DNA of 64,000 nt from Candidatus Omnitrophota bacterium. GTDB lineage: Bacteria; Omnitrophota; Gorgyraeia; Velamenicoccales; Velamenicoccaceae. The notes below the pieces were generated by a model that saw nothing but the letters and a program-made list of their open reading frames with translations, did no database searches and was not told the DNA's origin. This document shows, piece after piece, positions 25,715 to 33,239 of this stretch; the first letter of the stretch is position 1, and each line of letters opens with the position of its first letter. Both the position numbers and the translations under genes were made by a program. The DNA is taken from contig JACRLT010000003.1 of NCBI GenBank assembly GCA_016235185.1, forward strand, positions 62,001-126,000, written 5' to 3'.

Positions 25715-26525
25715 AGTCTTAAAAAAGATCATTTTTTATCTCTTCATTTTTTACCTGGCAAGCCTTGCTATTTTTGCGGGTTATATTTTTAGCTGTGGCC
25801 GTGATGCGGCAATTCTCATGTATCACAGCATAGGCGAGCCTTTGGAAGAGGAAAGTCTTCTTAATATTCCGGAAGAAATTTTTGAGAAACAGATAAAGTT
25901 TTTATACGACCATCATTACTGCGTGATCTCCTTAGAAGAACTAGCAGGACGACTTTTGGCCAGAAAACCTATTTTGCCCAAGACGGTCGTTTTGACCTTT
26001 GACGACGGTTATGAAAATAATTATACAAAACTTTTTCCGATCTTAAAAAAATATAATTTTCCGGCTACGATATTTATTATCGTAAATTATTTGGGAAAAG
26101 AAAAAAAGATGGACGGCCAGCATTTTAAATTCATGACGCCGCAGATGGCCAAAGAGATGTCTGATTCGGGACTGGTTACCATTGGCGCCCATACCTTGGA
26201 TCATTTGTTTCTGCCTAAAATTGAGGACCAGCGTGAGTTAAAAAGGCAGATCTTTGGTTCCAAGGCTGCCTTGGAGAAAATGCTCGGGGTGCCTGTAAAT
26301 GCTTTTTGTTACCCTGTGGGCGGCTATAACGCCGGTATTGAGAAATTAGTCCGGCATGCAGGCTATGAGGTCGCGGTTACTACGCTGCCCGAACAAGGCT
26401 ACGCACACGATGATATATATGCGCTCAAAAGGATCAAGGGTGCGAGCAGATCCTGGGACGTGTTTACTTTTTTTATCAAGACAAGCGGTTATTATCTGCG
26501 GATGAAAGAGATGAATAAAAAATGA
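25707..26525 (+). CDS. Polysaccharide deacetylase (NodB homology), membrane-anchored
   Basis: A 272-residue carbohydrate esterase family 4 protein. A hydrophobic segment at residues ~8-28 anchors it or acts as a signal. The NodB domain shows LMYHSIGEP, the metal/catalytic Asp pair in LTFDDGYENN (~96-105), the HTLDH zinc motif (~161) and CYPVGGYN. It probably removes acetyl groups from N-acetyl-hexosamines in a surface glycan made by the surrounding glycosyltransferases. The start at 25707 lies within the end of the GT4 gene; the longer in-frame start (25665) lies deeper in it and is less likely. Confidence 0.88.
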   Translation: MPKVLKKIIFYLFIFYLASLAIFAGYIFSCGRDAAILMYHSIGEPLEEESLLNIPEEIFEKQIKFLYDHHYCVISLEELAGRLLARKPILPKTVVLTFDDGYENNYTKLFPILKKYNFPATIFIIVNYLGKEKKMDGQHFKFMTPQMAKEMSDSGLVTIGAHTLDHLFLPKIEDQRELKRQIFGSKAALEKMLGVPVNAFCYPVGGYNAGIEKLVRHAGYEVAVTTLPEQGYAHDDIYALKRIKGASRSWDVFTFFIKTSGYYLRMKEMNKK

Positions 26526-27586
26526 GTTACGGCGTCAAGTTATCAGATTTTTCAGCCAAAGAACGGATCCTTGTTGTTGAGGTAAATTGGCTTGGAGATG
26601 TCCTGTTCTCGACTGCTGCCATCCGCGCAATACGCAAGAAATACCCCGGCGCCTATATCGCGGCGCTCGTCGTGCCCCGTTGCAAAGCGATACTTTTGGG
26701 GAATAATTACTTAGATGAGGTAATGGGGTTGGATGAAGAAGGCCGGCATAAGGGATTTCTGGGCAAGTTGAGGCTTGTCATGGAATTAAGAAGCCGTCAT
26801 TTCAGCGCCGCTTATTTTTTTAAGACCTCACTTACCCGTATATTCTGTGCCTTTTTGGCTGGTATACGGCGGCGTATCGGTTTTGCAATAAAGATGAATG
26901 GTTTGTTTTTGACCGAAAAGGTATGCTTGCCGAAAGAAATCTTCCATCGCGCCGACACATATTATTACTTGGTTACACGCACGAGGATCCCGGATGGCGA
27001 GCGTTATTACGATTTTTTCGTGAGCAAAGAAGACAAGAGCTTTGTGGATGATCTTTTAAAAAAACATGGTGTGGCCGAAGGCAAGAAGATCGTTGTCTTG
27101 CATGTGGGAGGCAACTGGGGCCTGAAGCGATGGCCCAAGGAGAGTTTTGCAAAGTTCATCGACGTCCTCTTTGAGAGCTACGGAGAAGAGGTTATTATTT
27201 CGGGATCTTTCTTGGACCAACCTCTAGCCGCGGATATAGCTGGTATGAGCCGTCACAAGCCTTTTATCGCCTGCGGCCTTACTACGCTCAAACAATTGGG
27301 TGCCCTGTTTAGTAAAAGCGACGTGGTTATCTCCGCTGATTCCGGCCCAATGCACATCGCTTTGGCCATGGAAGCCAGGACGATCGCCCTTTTCGGGCCT
27401 ACCGCCCCAGAGGTGACAGGGCCGCTGGGAAGAGGGGAGTTTTCTGTTTTAAGAAAAAAAGACTTAAGTTGCGTGATTCCCTGTTATAATCTGAAATGCG
27501 CGGACAATACATGTATGAGCGCGATCAAGATCGAAGATATCTGTAAAGAGGCAGAGAAGCGCGGATGGCTCAAACCCCTGAAATAA
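26522..27586 (+). CDS. GT9-family glycosyltransferase (heptosyltransferase-like)
   Basis: A 354-residue GT9 protein like WaaF/WaaC, which transfer heptose to the LPS inner core. The N-terminal ILVVEVNWLGDVLFSTAAIRAI, central HVGGNWGLKRWPKE, SADSGPMHIALAM and FGPTAPEVTGP are characteristic. The C-terminal PCYNLKC...CMSAI cysteine cluster is shared with the GT9 parts of the neighbouring fusions, so these genes look like paralogues. It overlaps the deacetylase by four bases and the next gene by 22 bases. Confidence 0.88.
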   Translation: MSYGVKLSDFSAKERILVVEVNWLGDVLFSTAAIRAIRKKYPGAYIAALVVPRCKAILLGNNYLDEVMGLDEEGRHKGFLGKLRLVMELRSRHFSAAYFFKTSLTRIFCAFLAGIRRRIGFAIKMNGLFLTEKVCLPKEIFHRADTYYYLVTRTRIPDGERYYDFFVSKEDKSFVDDLLKKHGVAEGKKIVVLHVGGNWGLKRWPKESFAKFIDVLFESYGEEVIISGSFLDQPLAADIAGMSRHKPFIACGLTTLKQLGALFSKSDVVISADSGPMHIALAMEARTIALFGPTAPEVTGPLGRGEFSVLRKKDLSCVIPCYNLKCADNTCMSAIKIEDICKEAEKRGWLKPLK

Positions 27587-29637
27587 AAAAGATCCTTTAC
27601 ATAACCTTAAGCAATCTCGGCGATGCTATGATGGCATTGCCCGCTTTTGACTTTTTGAGGCGCGAGTGCCCGCAAAGCCAGATCACTGTCGTTGCCGGCC
27701 CGCGCACACGGTGTGTCTTTGAAAATCACCCGGATGTCGGAGAGCTTATCGTCTTTGACAAGCATGCTCCTTTAAAAGACAAGATCAGGCTTTTCCTTCG
27801 GCTCAAACGCGCAAAGTTCGATTGTATCATCGACTTAAAAAATACGTTTTACAGATGGGGGCTTAGAGCGGCATATAAGAATCCGGCCTGGATCAAATAC
27901 CCGCATTGGTGCCAACACTCCAGCCAAAAGCATCTTTATAAGGCTATTGTGGCATTAAGGGGCCAGGCAATAGACGAAGAACATTTCGAAGAATTAAATA
28001 CCCGCAGGAACCCTTCTTTTATCCTAAACCAGGATTTTGAGGCCGTCAGCGATCTTTTAGCCGGCTATGGGATCTTGGAAGGGCAGGAATTTGCCTTGAT
28101 CGTTCCCGGAGCCCTAAGCAGTCTCAAGCGGTGGGCCAAAGACGGCTTCATCGAAGTCGGCCGGGAGATCATCAGAAAATATGGTTTTAAAGTCGTTGTT
28201 GCAGGTATCGCCGAGGAACGCGGCCTAGTTGATACCGTAGTCGCCGGCATAGGCGAAGGCGCAATAGGCCTTTGCGGCCGTACAACTTTCGGCCAGTTGG
28301 CTGCTGTAGTCCTATCCGCCAAGCTTGTAATTTGTAATGACAGCGGCGTGCTTCATACGGCCAGCTACCTTGATAAGCTCGTTATAGGTATATACGGCCC
28401 GTCGGATTATAAAGAGTATGGGCCATGGTCTAAGCGCGGATTGGCAGTGCGCAAAAATGTGATCTGCGCTCCTTGCGGTAAAGCGCACTGTGTGCAAAAC
28501 CGCGAGTGTATTGAAACGATCACGAGCTTTGACGTAATGCTCGGAGTCAGGCTTATTTTAGAAGGAGACGAGGCGCGTCTAAAAGAGAGCCGATATAGGC
28601 GCATCCTTGTGGCGCGCACAGACCGTATCGGCGACGTTCTGCTGTCGACACCGGTCCTCAAGGCCCTAAGAGAGCACTACCCTATGAGTTATATCGCAAT
28701 TATGGTAGCCCCGGCCACAAAAGATATAGTCGAGGGCAATCCCTATATAGACAAGGTCATTGTTTTTGATAAAGATAAGTCGCGCGGATTATTTTCAACT
28801 ATAAATTTTGCAAAAAGGCTAAAAAAAGACGGGTTTGACATTGCGGTAATCCTTCACCCCACTGTGCGCGTCCATCTTTTGGCTTTTCTTGCCGGGATAA
28901 AAGAGCGCATAGGTTATGACCGCAAAGGGCCTTATTTTTTGACGCGCACTATAGCCCACCGTAAACAGGAAGGTATCAAACACGAGTCGGAATACAACTT
29001 CGATCTTTTGGAACCGCTTGGCATCTTTAATGTTCAGCAGGAGTTATATATGCCGATACGATCAAGTTCCCAGCGGGTTGTTGAAGAGCTCCTGGAACAG
29101 GCCGGGATTACTCCTCAAGAGACACTTGTCGCTATTAATCCGGCTTCGAGCTGTATTTCCAGGCGGTGGCCGCTTTCAAAATTTGCGCAGGTGATAGACG
29201 GTCTTGCAGCACGACAGGGTGTTAAAGTCCTGATCATAGCAGATACTCAACATCGCAATATTTCTGAAGAGCTCTTGAGCCTGACGCAGAGCATGCCGTT
29301 GGATTTTTCCGGAAGGTTCGATCTAAGCGGCTTAGCCAGCCTGTTTAAAAGATGCCGCCTTGTCATTTCCAATGATTCAGGCCCGGTGCACATGGCGGTT
29401 GCGGTTAAAACACCGGTGATTTCGATTTTTGGCAGGAATCAGCCGGGTTTAAGCCCCAGGCGATGGGGGCCGCTAGGCCCAGCGGATGTTTTTTTACACA
29501 AAAAAACCGAATGCGAGCCTTGCCTTGCTCATGCATGCATAAGTAGTTTTAAATGCCTTGAAGCCATTTCAGTTGAGGAGGTCTTGGCGCACGCCGAGCG
29601 AATATTAAATGACGGCATACTTTACGGAACAAAGTGA
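27565..29637 (+). CDS. Tandem GT9 fusion: two heptosyltransferase-like domains
   Basis: A 690-residue protein with two full GT9 domains. Domain 1 (about 5-340) starts ILYITLSNLGDAMMALPAFDFL and has CNDSGVLHTASYL and APCGKAHC. Domain 2 (about 346-690) starts ILVARTDRIGDVLLSTPVLKAL and has NPASSCISRRWP, SNDSGPVHMAVAV and PCLAHACISSFKCLEAI. Both keep the Asp of the GD motif (NLGDA, RIGDV) expected for catalysis. The last eight codons and the stop are inside hairpin repeat B3, so the repeat has shaped the C-terminus. With the genes before it, four GT9 domains occur in about 8 kb. Confidence 0.87.
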   Translation: MAQTPEIKKILYITLSNLGDAMMALPAFDFLRRECPQSQITVVAGPRTRCVFENHPDVGELIVFDKHAPLKDKIRLFLRLKRAKFDCIIDLKNTFYRWGLRAAYKNPAWIKYPHWCQHSSQKHLYKAIVALRGQAIDEEHFEELNTRRNPSFILNQDFEAVSDLLAGYGILEGQEFALIVPGALSSLKRWAKDGFIEVGREIIRKYGFKVVVAGIAEERGLVDTVVAGIGEGAIGLCGRTTFGQLAAVVLSAKLVICNDSGVLHTASYLDKLVIGIYGPSDYKEYGPWSKRGLAVRKNVICAPCGKAHCVQNRECIETITSFDVMLGVRLILEGDEARLKESRYRRILVARTDRIGDVLLSTPVLKALREHYPMSYIAIMVAPATKDIVEGNPYIDKVIVFDKDKSRGLFSTINFAKRLKKDGFDIAVILHPTVRVHLLAFLAGIKERIGYDRKGPYFLTRTIAHRKQEGIKHESEYNFDLLEPLGIFNVQQELYMPIRSSSQRVVEELLEQAGITPQETLVAINPASSCISRRWPLSKFAQVIDGLAARQGVKVLIIADTQHRNISEELLSLTQSMPLDFSGRFDLSGLASLFKRCRLVISNDSGPVHMAVAVKTPVISIFGRNQPGLSPRRWGPLGPADVFLHKKTECEPCLAHACISSFKCLEAISVEEVLAHAERILNDGILYGTK

Positions 29638-29680
29638 ACGTAAAGTATATGCCGGAATTTATCCGCCTCCGGCGGATAAA
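29614..29680 (+). repeat. Double-hairpin repeat family B, copy 3
   Basis: GGCATACTTTACG (29614-29626) pairs with CGTAAAGTATATGCC (29639-29653) around GGAACAAAGTGAA, then GGAATT and TTTATCCGCC/GGCGGATAAA (29658-29680) with CTGTTTTTT after it. The first hairpin contains the stop codon of the tandem GT9 gene. The second hairpin with its T run may be a terminator. Confidence 0.72.
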
Positions 29681-29744
29681 CTGTTTTTTAACAATAGGGC
29701 GGCCCGGAGCTAAGTTAGGCGCCCCAAAAAAAGGAGGAGGCAAG

Positions 29745-29960
29745 ATGAAGGAGACAAAGGTAAGCGCGATTGTTGGGTTGTCGGTCACTTTACTTGCGGT
29801 TGTTGTGGCTATTAGTTTTAGTTTCGCAACAATGGCCTACCAGAGAGAGGTCGGTAAGTTAAAAAAAATAAATGCGGAGTATAAAACGACTGTTGAAGAA
29901 TATAAGGCTGTCTTGGAGGGGATAAAGTCCCAGATCTCGCAAGTCGAGGTGAAACAGTAA
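29745..29960 (+). CDS. Small single-pass membrane protein with coiled coil
   Basis: A 71-residue protein not recognised as a named family. Residues ~7-28 are a hydrophobic helix and the rest is a charged helix with coiled-coil spacing (Y..EV..LKK.NAEY...VEEYK). I start at 29745 behind a strong AAAGGAGGAGG; the frame is open upstream but runs into repeat B3. The next gene at 30087 has the same length and layout and an alignable helix, so the two look like tandem paralogues. Confidence 0.7.
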   Translation: MKETKVSAIVGLSVTLLAVVVAISFSFATMAYQREVGKLKKINAEYKTTVEEYKAVLEGIKSQISQVEVKQ

Positions 29961-29965
29961 TCGTT

Positions 29966-30086
29966 GATTGACTCCTTGCTTGAGCGCTCGTCCGCCACTG
30001 AATCAATGGCGGACTTCGCAAGCTTCGGAGTTAACTTTGTAAGGAATAAGCTCTAAATCAAGGCAAAGTTAAGGAGAAAAAAGGAA
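29966..30086 (+). promoter_or_regulatory. Structured leader element D, copy 2
   Basis: Near repeat of the element ahead of ilvC. CTCCTT (29972-29977), the GTCCGCCA/TGGCGGAC helix, GGAGTTAACTTTG (30027-30039), CAAAGTTAA (30064-30072) and AAGGAG (30071-30076) keep the same order. GCTT/AAGC replaces GTCT/AGAC of D1, a compensatory change. The ATG is 11 bases after AAGGAG here, against 5 in D1, and an extra AAAAAAGGAA is present. Confidence 0.6.
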
Positions 30087-30308
30087 ATGAAAATTAAAAC
30101 AACAGGACTATCATTGTTGGTTTTAGCGCTATTGGTTTTAACGGTTCTTGCGACGGAAAAAGTCGTATCCGCCAGATATGATTCCCAGATCGTGCGGCTA
30201 AAAGGTGAGGCGGCCATATATCAGGCAGAGGCGGAGAATTACGCTAAAACACTGCGGTCTATCCGTGAGACAGCAGCAACCGTTGCGCCGATAGAAAAGG
30301 CACAGTAG
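30087..30308 (+). CDS. Small exported or membrane coiled-coil protein
   Basis: A 73-residue protein of unknown function. Residues 1-23 are a signal-like or transmembrane segment (two Lys, then Leu/Val-rich), followed by a helix with Y..QIVRLKGEA..YQAEAENY heptad-like spacing and an Ala/Thr-rich end. It aligns with the protein at 29745. The start is supported by AAGGAG and AAGGAA just upstream, at the end of leader element D2. Confidence 0.7.
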   Translation: MKIKTTGLSLLVLALLVLTVLATEKVVSARYDSQIVRLKGEAAIYQAEAENYAKTLRSIRETAATVAPIEKAQ

Positions 30309-30338
30309 GTTCGAAGTTTGTTACCAGAGAGGTATGCT

Positions 30339-30401
30339 ATGAAAATTACGCTAATGGCCGTATTTTCGTTTTTTGTGCCAGAAATTGATTTGACGCTCTA
30401 A
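30339..30401 (+). CDS. Possible 20-residue leader peptide
   Basis: A very short open frame (ATG 30339, stop TAA 30399-30401) with GAGAGG upstream, encoding a hydrophobic 20-mer that begins MKITLMAVFSFF. It stands ahead of the promoter of the next gene, so it is not an attenuator for it. It could be a decayed third copy of the small membrane protein genes before it, or chance. Confidence 0.2.
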   Translation: MKITLMAVFSFFVPEIDLTL

Positions 30402-30418
30402 AGCAGGGTTGATATAAT
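30390..30418 (+). promoter_or_regulatory. Sigma70-type promoter for the 30491 gene
   Basis: TTGACG (30390-30395) and a perfect TATAAT (30413-30418) with a 17-base spacer. Transcription should start near 30425, placing repeat A3 in the 5' untranslated region. Confidence 0.75.
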
Positions 30419-30437
30419 ATCCCGTTGATAAAACTAT

Positions 30438-30484
30438 AACACAGAAAGTGTAGACCTTGCCCATTCCTTATAAGGCAAGGGTCT
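30438..30484 (+). repeat. Hairpin repeat family A, copy 3, in a 5' untranslated region
   Basis: ACAC-AGAAA-GTGT, then AGACCTTGCC paired with GGCAAGGGTCT. The small stem differs from the ACCC/GGGT of copies 1 and 2 on both strands, so pairing is kept. The only Shine-Dalgarno candidate of the next gene, AAGGG (30477-30481), lies in the 3' arm, so the hairpin would mask it. Confidence 0.75.
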
Positions 30485-30490
30485 TAAATA

Positions 30491-31417
30491 ATGGATTTTT
30501 CTAAGATAAAAACATATTCCATAGCCAAGAGAAAGAGCAAGGTGGATCAAACCTTGTTCGCTAAAGCCTTAAAGCGGGGTGTTTCCTTTAAAACATTCCT
30601 GGAGTCCCTTCCTAATATTCTGAAAGCCAAAGAGTTAAAAGAAGTGGCAGGTGCAATTGTAGCCGCCAGGCGCAAGGGTAAGCCCGTGATGTTGTTGATG
30701 GGGGCCCATGTCATAAAGTGCGGGCTTTCGCCCATTGTAATAGACCTGATCGAAAAAGGTATCTTGACATCAGTAGCATTTAACGGTGCCGGCATCATAC
30801 ATGATTTTGAGATCAGCTATTGCGGCTCGACATCGGAAGATGTCGCACAAGCTTTACAAAGCGGAAGCTTTGGCATGGTCCGAGAAACCGCCGAGTACTT
30901 AAATGCCGCTATCGCCGAAGGCGTTCAGGAAGGCCGGGGCTTGGGTGAGTCTGTAGGCCTATTGATAGAACGCCGTAACCTTAAGTTCAAAAAATTGAGC
31001 ATAGCTTATGCGTGCTTGAAAAAGAGGATCCCGTTGACGGTCCATGTTGCCATAGGTACGGACATAATCCACCAGCATCCGTCGGCCAGCGGTGCCGATA
31101 CCGGCGAGGCTACTATGAGGGATTTTAGGAAATTCTGTGAAGAAGTTGCCGGTTTGGGAAACGGAGGAGTAGTGCTTAATTTCGGTTCTGCCGTCATATT
31201 GCCGGAGGTGTTTTTGAAGGCTCTAAGCGTGGCAAGGAATCTGACCAAGGGCGTTACGCATTTTACGACCGCGAATTTTGACATGCTATTCCATTACAGG
31301 CCTATGCAGAATATCGTTTCTCGTCCCGTCGAGGGGGCGGGCCGTGGGTATAATATTGTCGGGCATCATGAGATCATGCTGCCCTTGTTGGCCCAGGCCA
31401 TTAAGGAAAATCTGTGA
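30491..31417 (+). CDS. Deoxyhypusine synthase-like protein
   Basis: A 308-residue Rossmann-like protein that I place, with limited confidence, in the deoxyhypusine synthase-like group. It has no signal peptide. Notable conserved-looking segments are MGAHVIKCGLSP, FNGAGIIHDFEIS, GTDIIHQHPSASGADTGEA, GGVVLNFGSAVILPEVF and YNIVGHHEIMLPLL. Bacteria lack the eIF5A substrate, and bacterial homologues have been linked to homospermidine or other polyamine chemistry. Its position ahead of the heptose kinase gene suggests, but does not show, an envelope link. Own promoter at 30390; translation may be controlled by repeat A3. Confidence 0.4.
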   Translation: MDFSKIKTYSIAKRKSKVDQTLFAKALKRGVSFKTFLESLPNILKAKELKEVAGAIVAARRKGKPVMLLMGAHVIKCGLSPIVIDLIEKGILTSVAFNGAGIIHDFEISYCGSTSEDVAQALQSGSFGMVRETAEYLNAAIAEGVQEGRGLGESVGLLIERRNLKFKKLSIAYACLKKRIPLTVHVAIGTDIIHQHPSASGADTGEATMRDFRKFCEEVAGLGNGGVVLNFGSAVILPEVFLKALSVARNLTKGVTHFTTANFDMLFHYRPMQNIVSRPVEGAGRGYNIVGHHEIMLPLLAQAIKENL

Positions 31418-31466
31418 TCCGCCGGAGGCGGATTTCACTGAAAATAAGGATCAGCGGTGTTCAATG
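31414..31466 (+). repeat. Hairpin repeat family C, copy 1, at the heptose kinase start
   Basis: ATCCGCC/GGCGGAT hairpin followed by TTTCACTG...ATAAGGA and GCGGTGTTCAATG, the last three bases being the start codon of the next gene. TGATCC near the 5' end can also pair with GGATCA. Copy 2 has the same layout before kdsD. GGTG serves as the only Shine-Dalgarno match. Confidence 0.6.
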
Positions 31467-32486
31467 AGATTACATAAAGAATCAGTTAAAAAGATATTAA
31501 ACCGTTTTGATTCGGCCCGCATCCTGGTTATCGGCGACCTGATTTTAGATGAGTTTATCTGGGGGAAGGCTGAACGTATTTCTCCTGAAGCGCCTGTTCC
31601 TGTTGTCTGGGCGCAGTCGCAATCCTATATGCCAGGCGGGGCATCCAATGTCGCCAATAACGTGGCCTCCTTGGGCGCCAAAGTGCTTCTTTTCGGCGTC
31701 ATCGGCGACGATAAGAACGGCAGCATCTTGATCGAAAAGCTGCGCAAAAAAAACGTCAATTGCGACGGTATATTGGTTGACCCGATAAGGCCTACGACGG
31801 TTAAGACGCGCATCATTGCCAGCCATCAGCAGATGGTCCGCGTGGACTGGGAGAATGTCGAGCACCTAGCCGAGGACAAGACCAAGCAGATGACAGATGC
31901 TATCAAATCCCAAATAGACAATATTGATGCGCTTATCATCGAAGATTACGGGAAGGGAGTTATTACCCCTGCCCTTTTGAAAAATATTATTTCTTTAGCC
32001 AGGCGTTATAATAAGATCATAACCGTAGACCCCAAGGTAGAGCATTTTTCATACTACAAGGGCGTGACTGCCATGACGCCGAATGAAAAAGAGGCTTCTG
32101 CCGGTTCCGGAGTAAAGATCTTAAGCGATAAAGATGTGGATGCCGCCGGCTGGAAGCTTTTAAAAGAACTTAAGTGCGAGGGCGTGCTTATCACTCTTGG
32201 AGAGAACGGGATGAAATTATTCTCTGCAAAAGGCAGGGCTGCATCCGGAGGCAAGGGTTCGGTTGTCCATATCCCAACGGTAGCGCAGGAAGTTTTTGAT
32301 GTTTCCGGCGCAGGTGATACGGTTATTTCTGTCTTTACGCTGGCGCTTTCCTGCGGCGTGAAGATGGAAGAGGCAGCTGCTTTGGCTAACGTTGCCGCAG
32401 GCGTGGTCGTGGGGAAGATCGGCGTTGCAGTTGTTTCCAAAGAAGAGATCTTGGAGGCGTTGGTGCTCCTGAAAGGCAGGTCCTAG
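31464..32486 (+). CDS. hldA: D-glycero-beta-D-manno-heptose-7-phosphate kinase
   Basis: A 340-residue PfkB-family kinase making heptose 1,7-bisphosphate for LPS inner-core heptose. It shows RILVIGDLILDEFIWGKAERISPEAPVPV, the PGGASNVANNVASLGA motif, EDYGKGV, DPK and the C-terminal GAGDTVISVF active-site motif. It is the kinase half only: the cytidylyl/adenylyl-transferase half of HldE is absent, so a separate HldC/HldE2 is expected elsewhere. The ATG at 31464 ends repeat C1. Overlaps kdsB by one base. Confidence 0.93.
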   Translation: MRLHKESVKKILNRFDSARILVIGDLILDEFIWGKAERISPEAPVPVVWAQSQSYMPGGASNVANNVASLGAKVLLFGVIGDDKNGSILIEKLRKKNVNCDGILVDPIRPTTVKTRIIASHQQMVRVDWENVEHLAEDKTKQMTDAIKSQIDNIDALIIEDYGKGVITPALLKNIISLARRYNKIITVDPKVEHFSYYKGVTAMTPNEKEASAGSGVKILSDKDVDAAGWKLLKELKCEGVLITLGENGMKLFSAKGRAASGGKGSVVHIPTVAQEVFDVSGAGDTVISVFTLALSCGVKMEEAAALANVAAGVVVGKIGVAVVSKEEILEALVLLKGRS

Positions 32487-33226
32487 TGGATGTTATCGGG
32501 GTTATCCCGGCGCGTTTCGCTTCGGTGCGTTTTGAAGGCAAGCTCCTTGCGGATCTTTTGGGAAAGCCCGTTATTCAGCACGTATGGGAAAATGCCAAAA
32601 GGGCCAAGACTTTAAATGACCTTGTCGTAGCCTGTGATGACGAAAGGATCTATAATGCGGTTTTAGGGTTTGGCGGCCGCGCGATCATGACAGCCAAGGA
32701 GCATACCAGCGGCACCGAAAGAATAGCAGAAGTGGTCGCTGACCTGGACGTGAAAGTTGTCGTAAATATCCAGGGCGATGAGCCGCTCGTCCATCCGTCA
32801 ATGATCGACGATGTGGCTTATTCTCTTTTGAATAATACGGAAATGGTGATGGCGACTATCAGTAAGCGCATCGAACACGAAGAAGAGATCCCGGACGCCA
32901 ATGTAGTAAAGGTCGTAGTTGATAAAAAGGGATATGCCCTTTATTTTTCCCGTTGGCCCATCCCGTTTGTGCGCGACGAAGAACCGGGCATGCGTATCCA
33001 TTACAAACATATCGGGCTTTATGCTTACACAAAGGATTTTTTGTTTACCTACAAAAATTTGCCGGAGTCAAAACTCGAGAAGTTCGAAAAATTGGAGCAG
33101 CTTAGGGTTTTAGAGAACGGTTATCCCATTAAAGTGATCGAGACAAAATTCGAGACAATAGGCGTTGATACGCGTGAAGACTTAGAGAAGGTCAGGCAAT
33201 ATTTGAATATGAAGTCAAAGATGTGA
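32486..33226 (+). CDS. kdsB: 3-deoxy-manno-octulosonate cytidylyltransferase (CMP-Kdo synthetase)
   Basis: A 246-residue nucleotidyltransferase activating Kdo with CTP. PARFASVRFEGKLLADLLGKP is the N-terminal nucleotide site, followed by VACDDERI, TSGTERIAEV, VNIQGDEPLV and HIGLYAY. The start codon is GTG at 32486, overlapping the heptose kinase stop by one base, with GGCAGG upstream. It begins the contiguous Kdo gene set. Confidence 0.94.
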   Translation: MDVIGVIPARFASVRFEGKLLADLLGKPVIQHVWENAKRAKTLNDLVVACDDERIYNAVLGFGGRAIMTAKEHTSGTERIAEVVADLDVKVVVNIQGDEPLVHPSMIDDVAYSLLNNTEMVMATISKRIEHEEEIPDANVVKVVVDKKGYALYFSRWPIPFVRDEEPGMRIHYKHIGLYAYTKDFLFTYKNLPESKLEKFEKLEQLRVLENGYPIKVIETKFETIGVDTREDLEKVRQYLNMKSKM

Positions 33227-33239
33227 ATATAAAGTTTAT

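Noticed and set aside
29691-29740. GGGCG...CGCCC sequence before the 29745 gene considered as a riboswitch
   Set aside because: The hairpin is short and lacks the conserved core of any class that I know; it may only be part of the repeat B3 surroundings.
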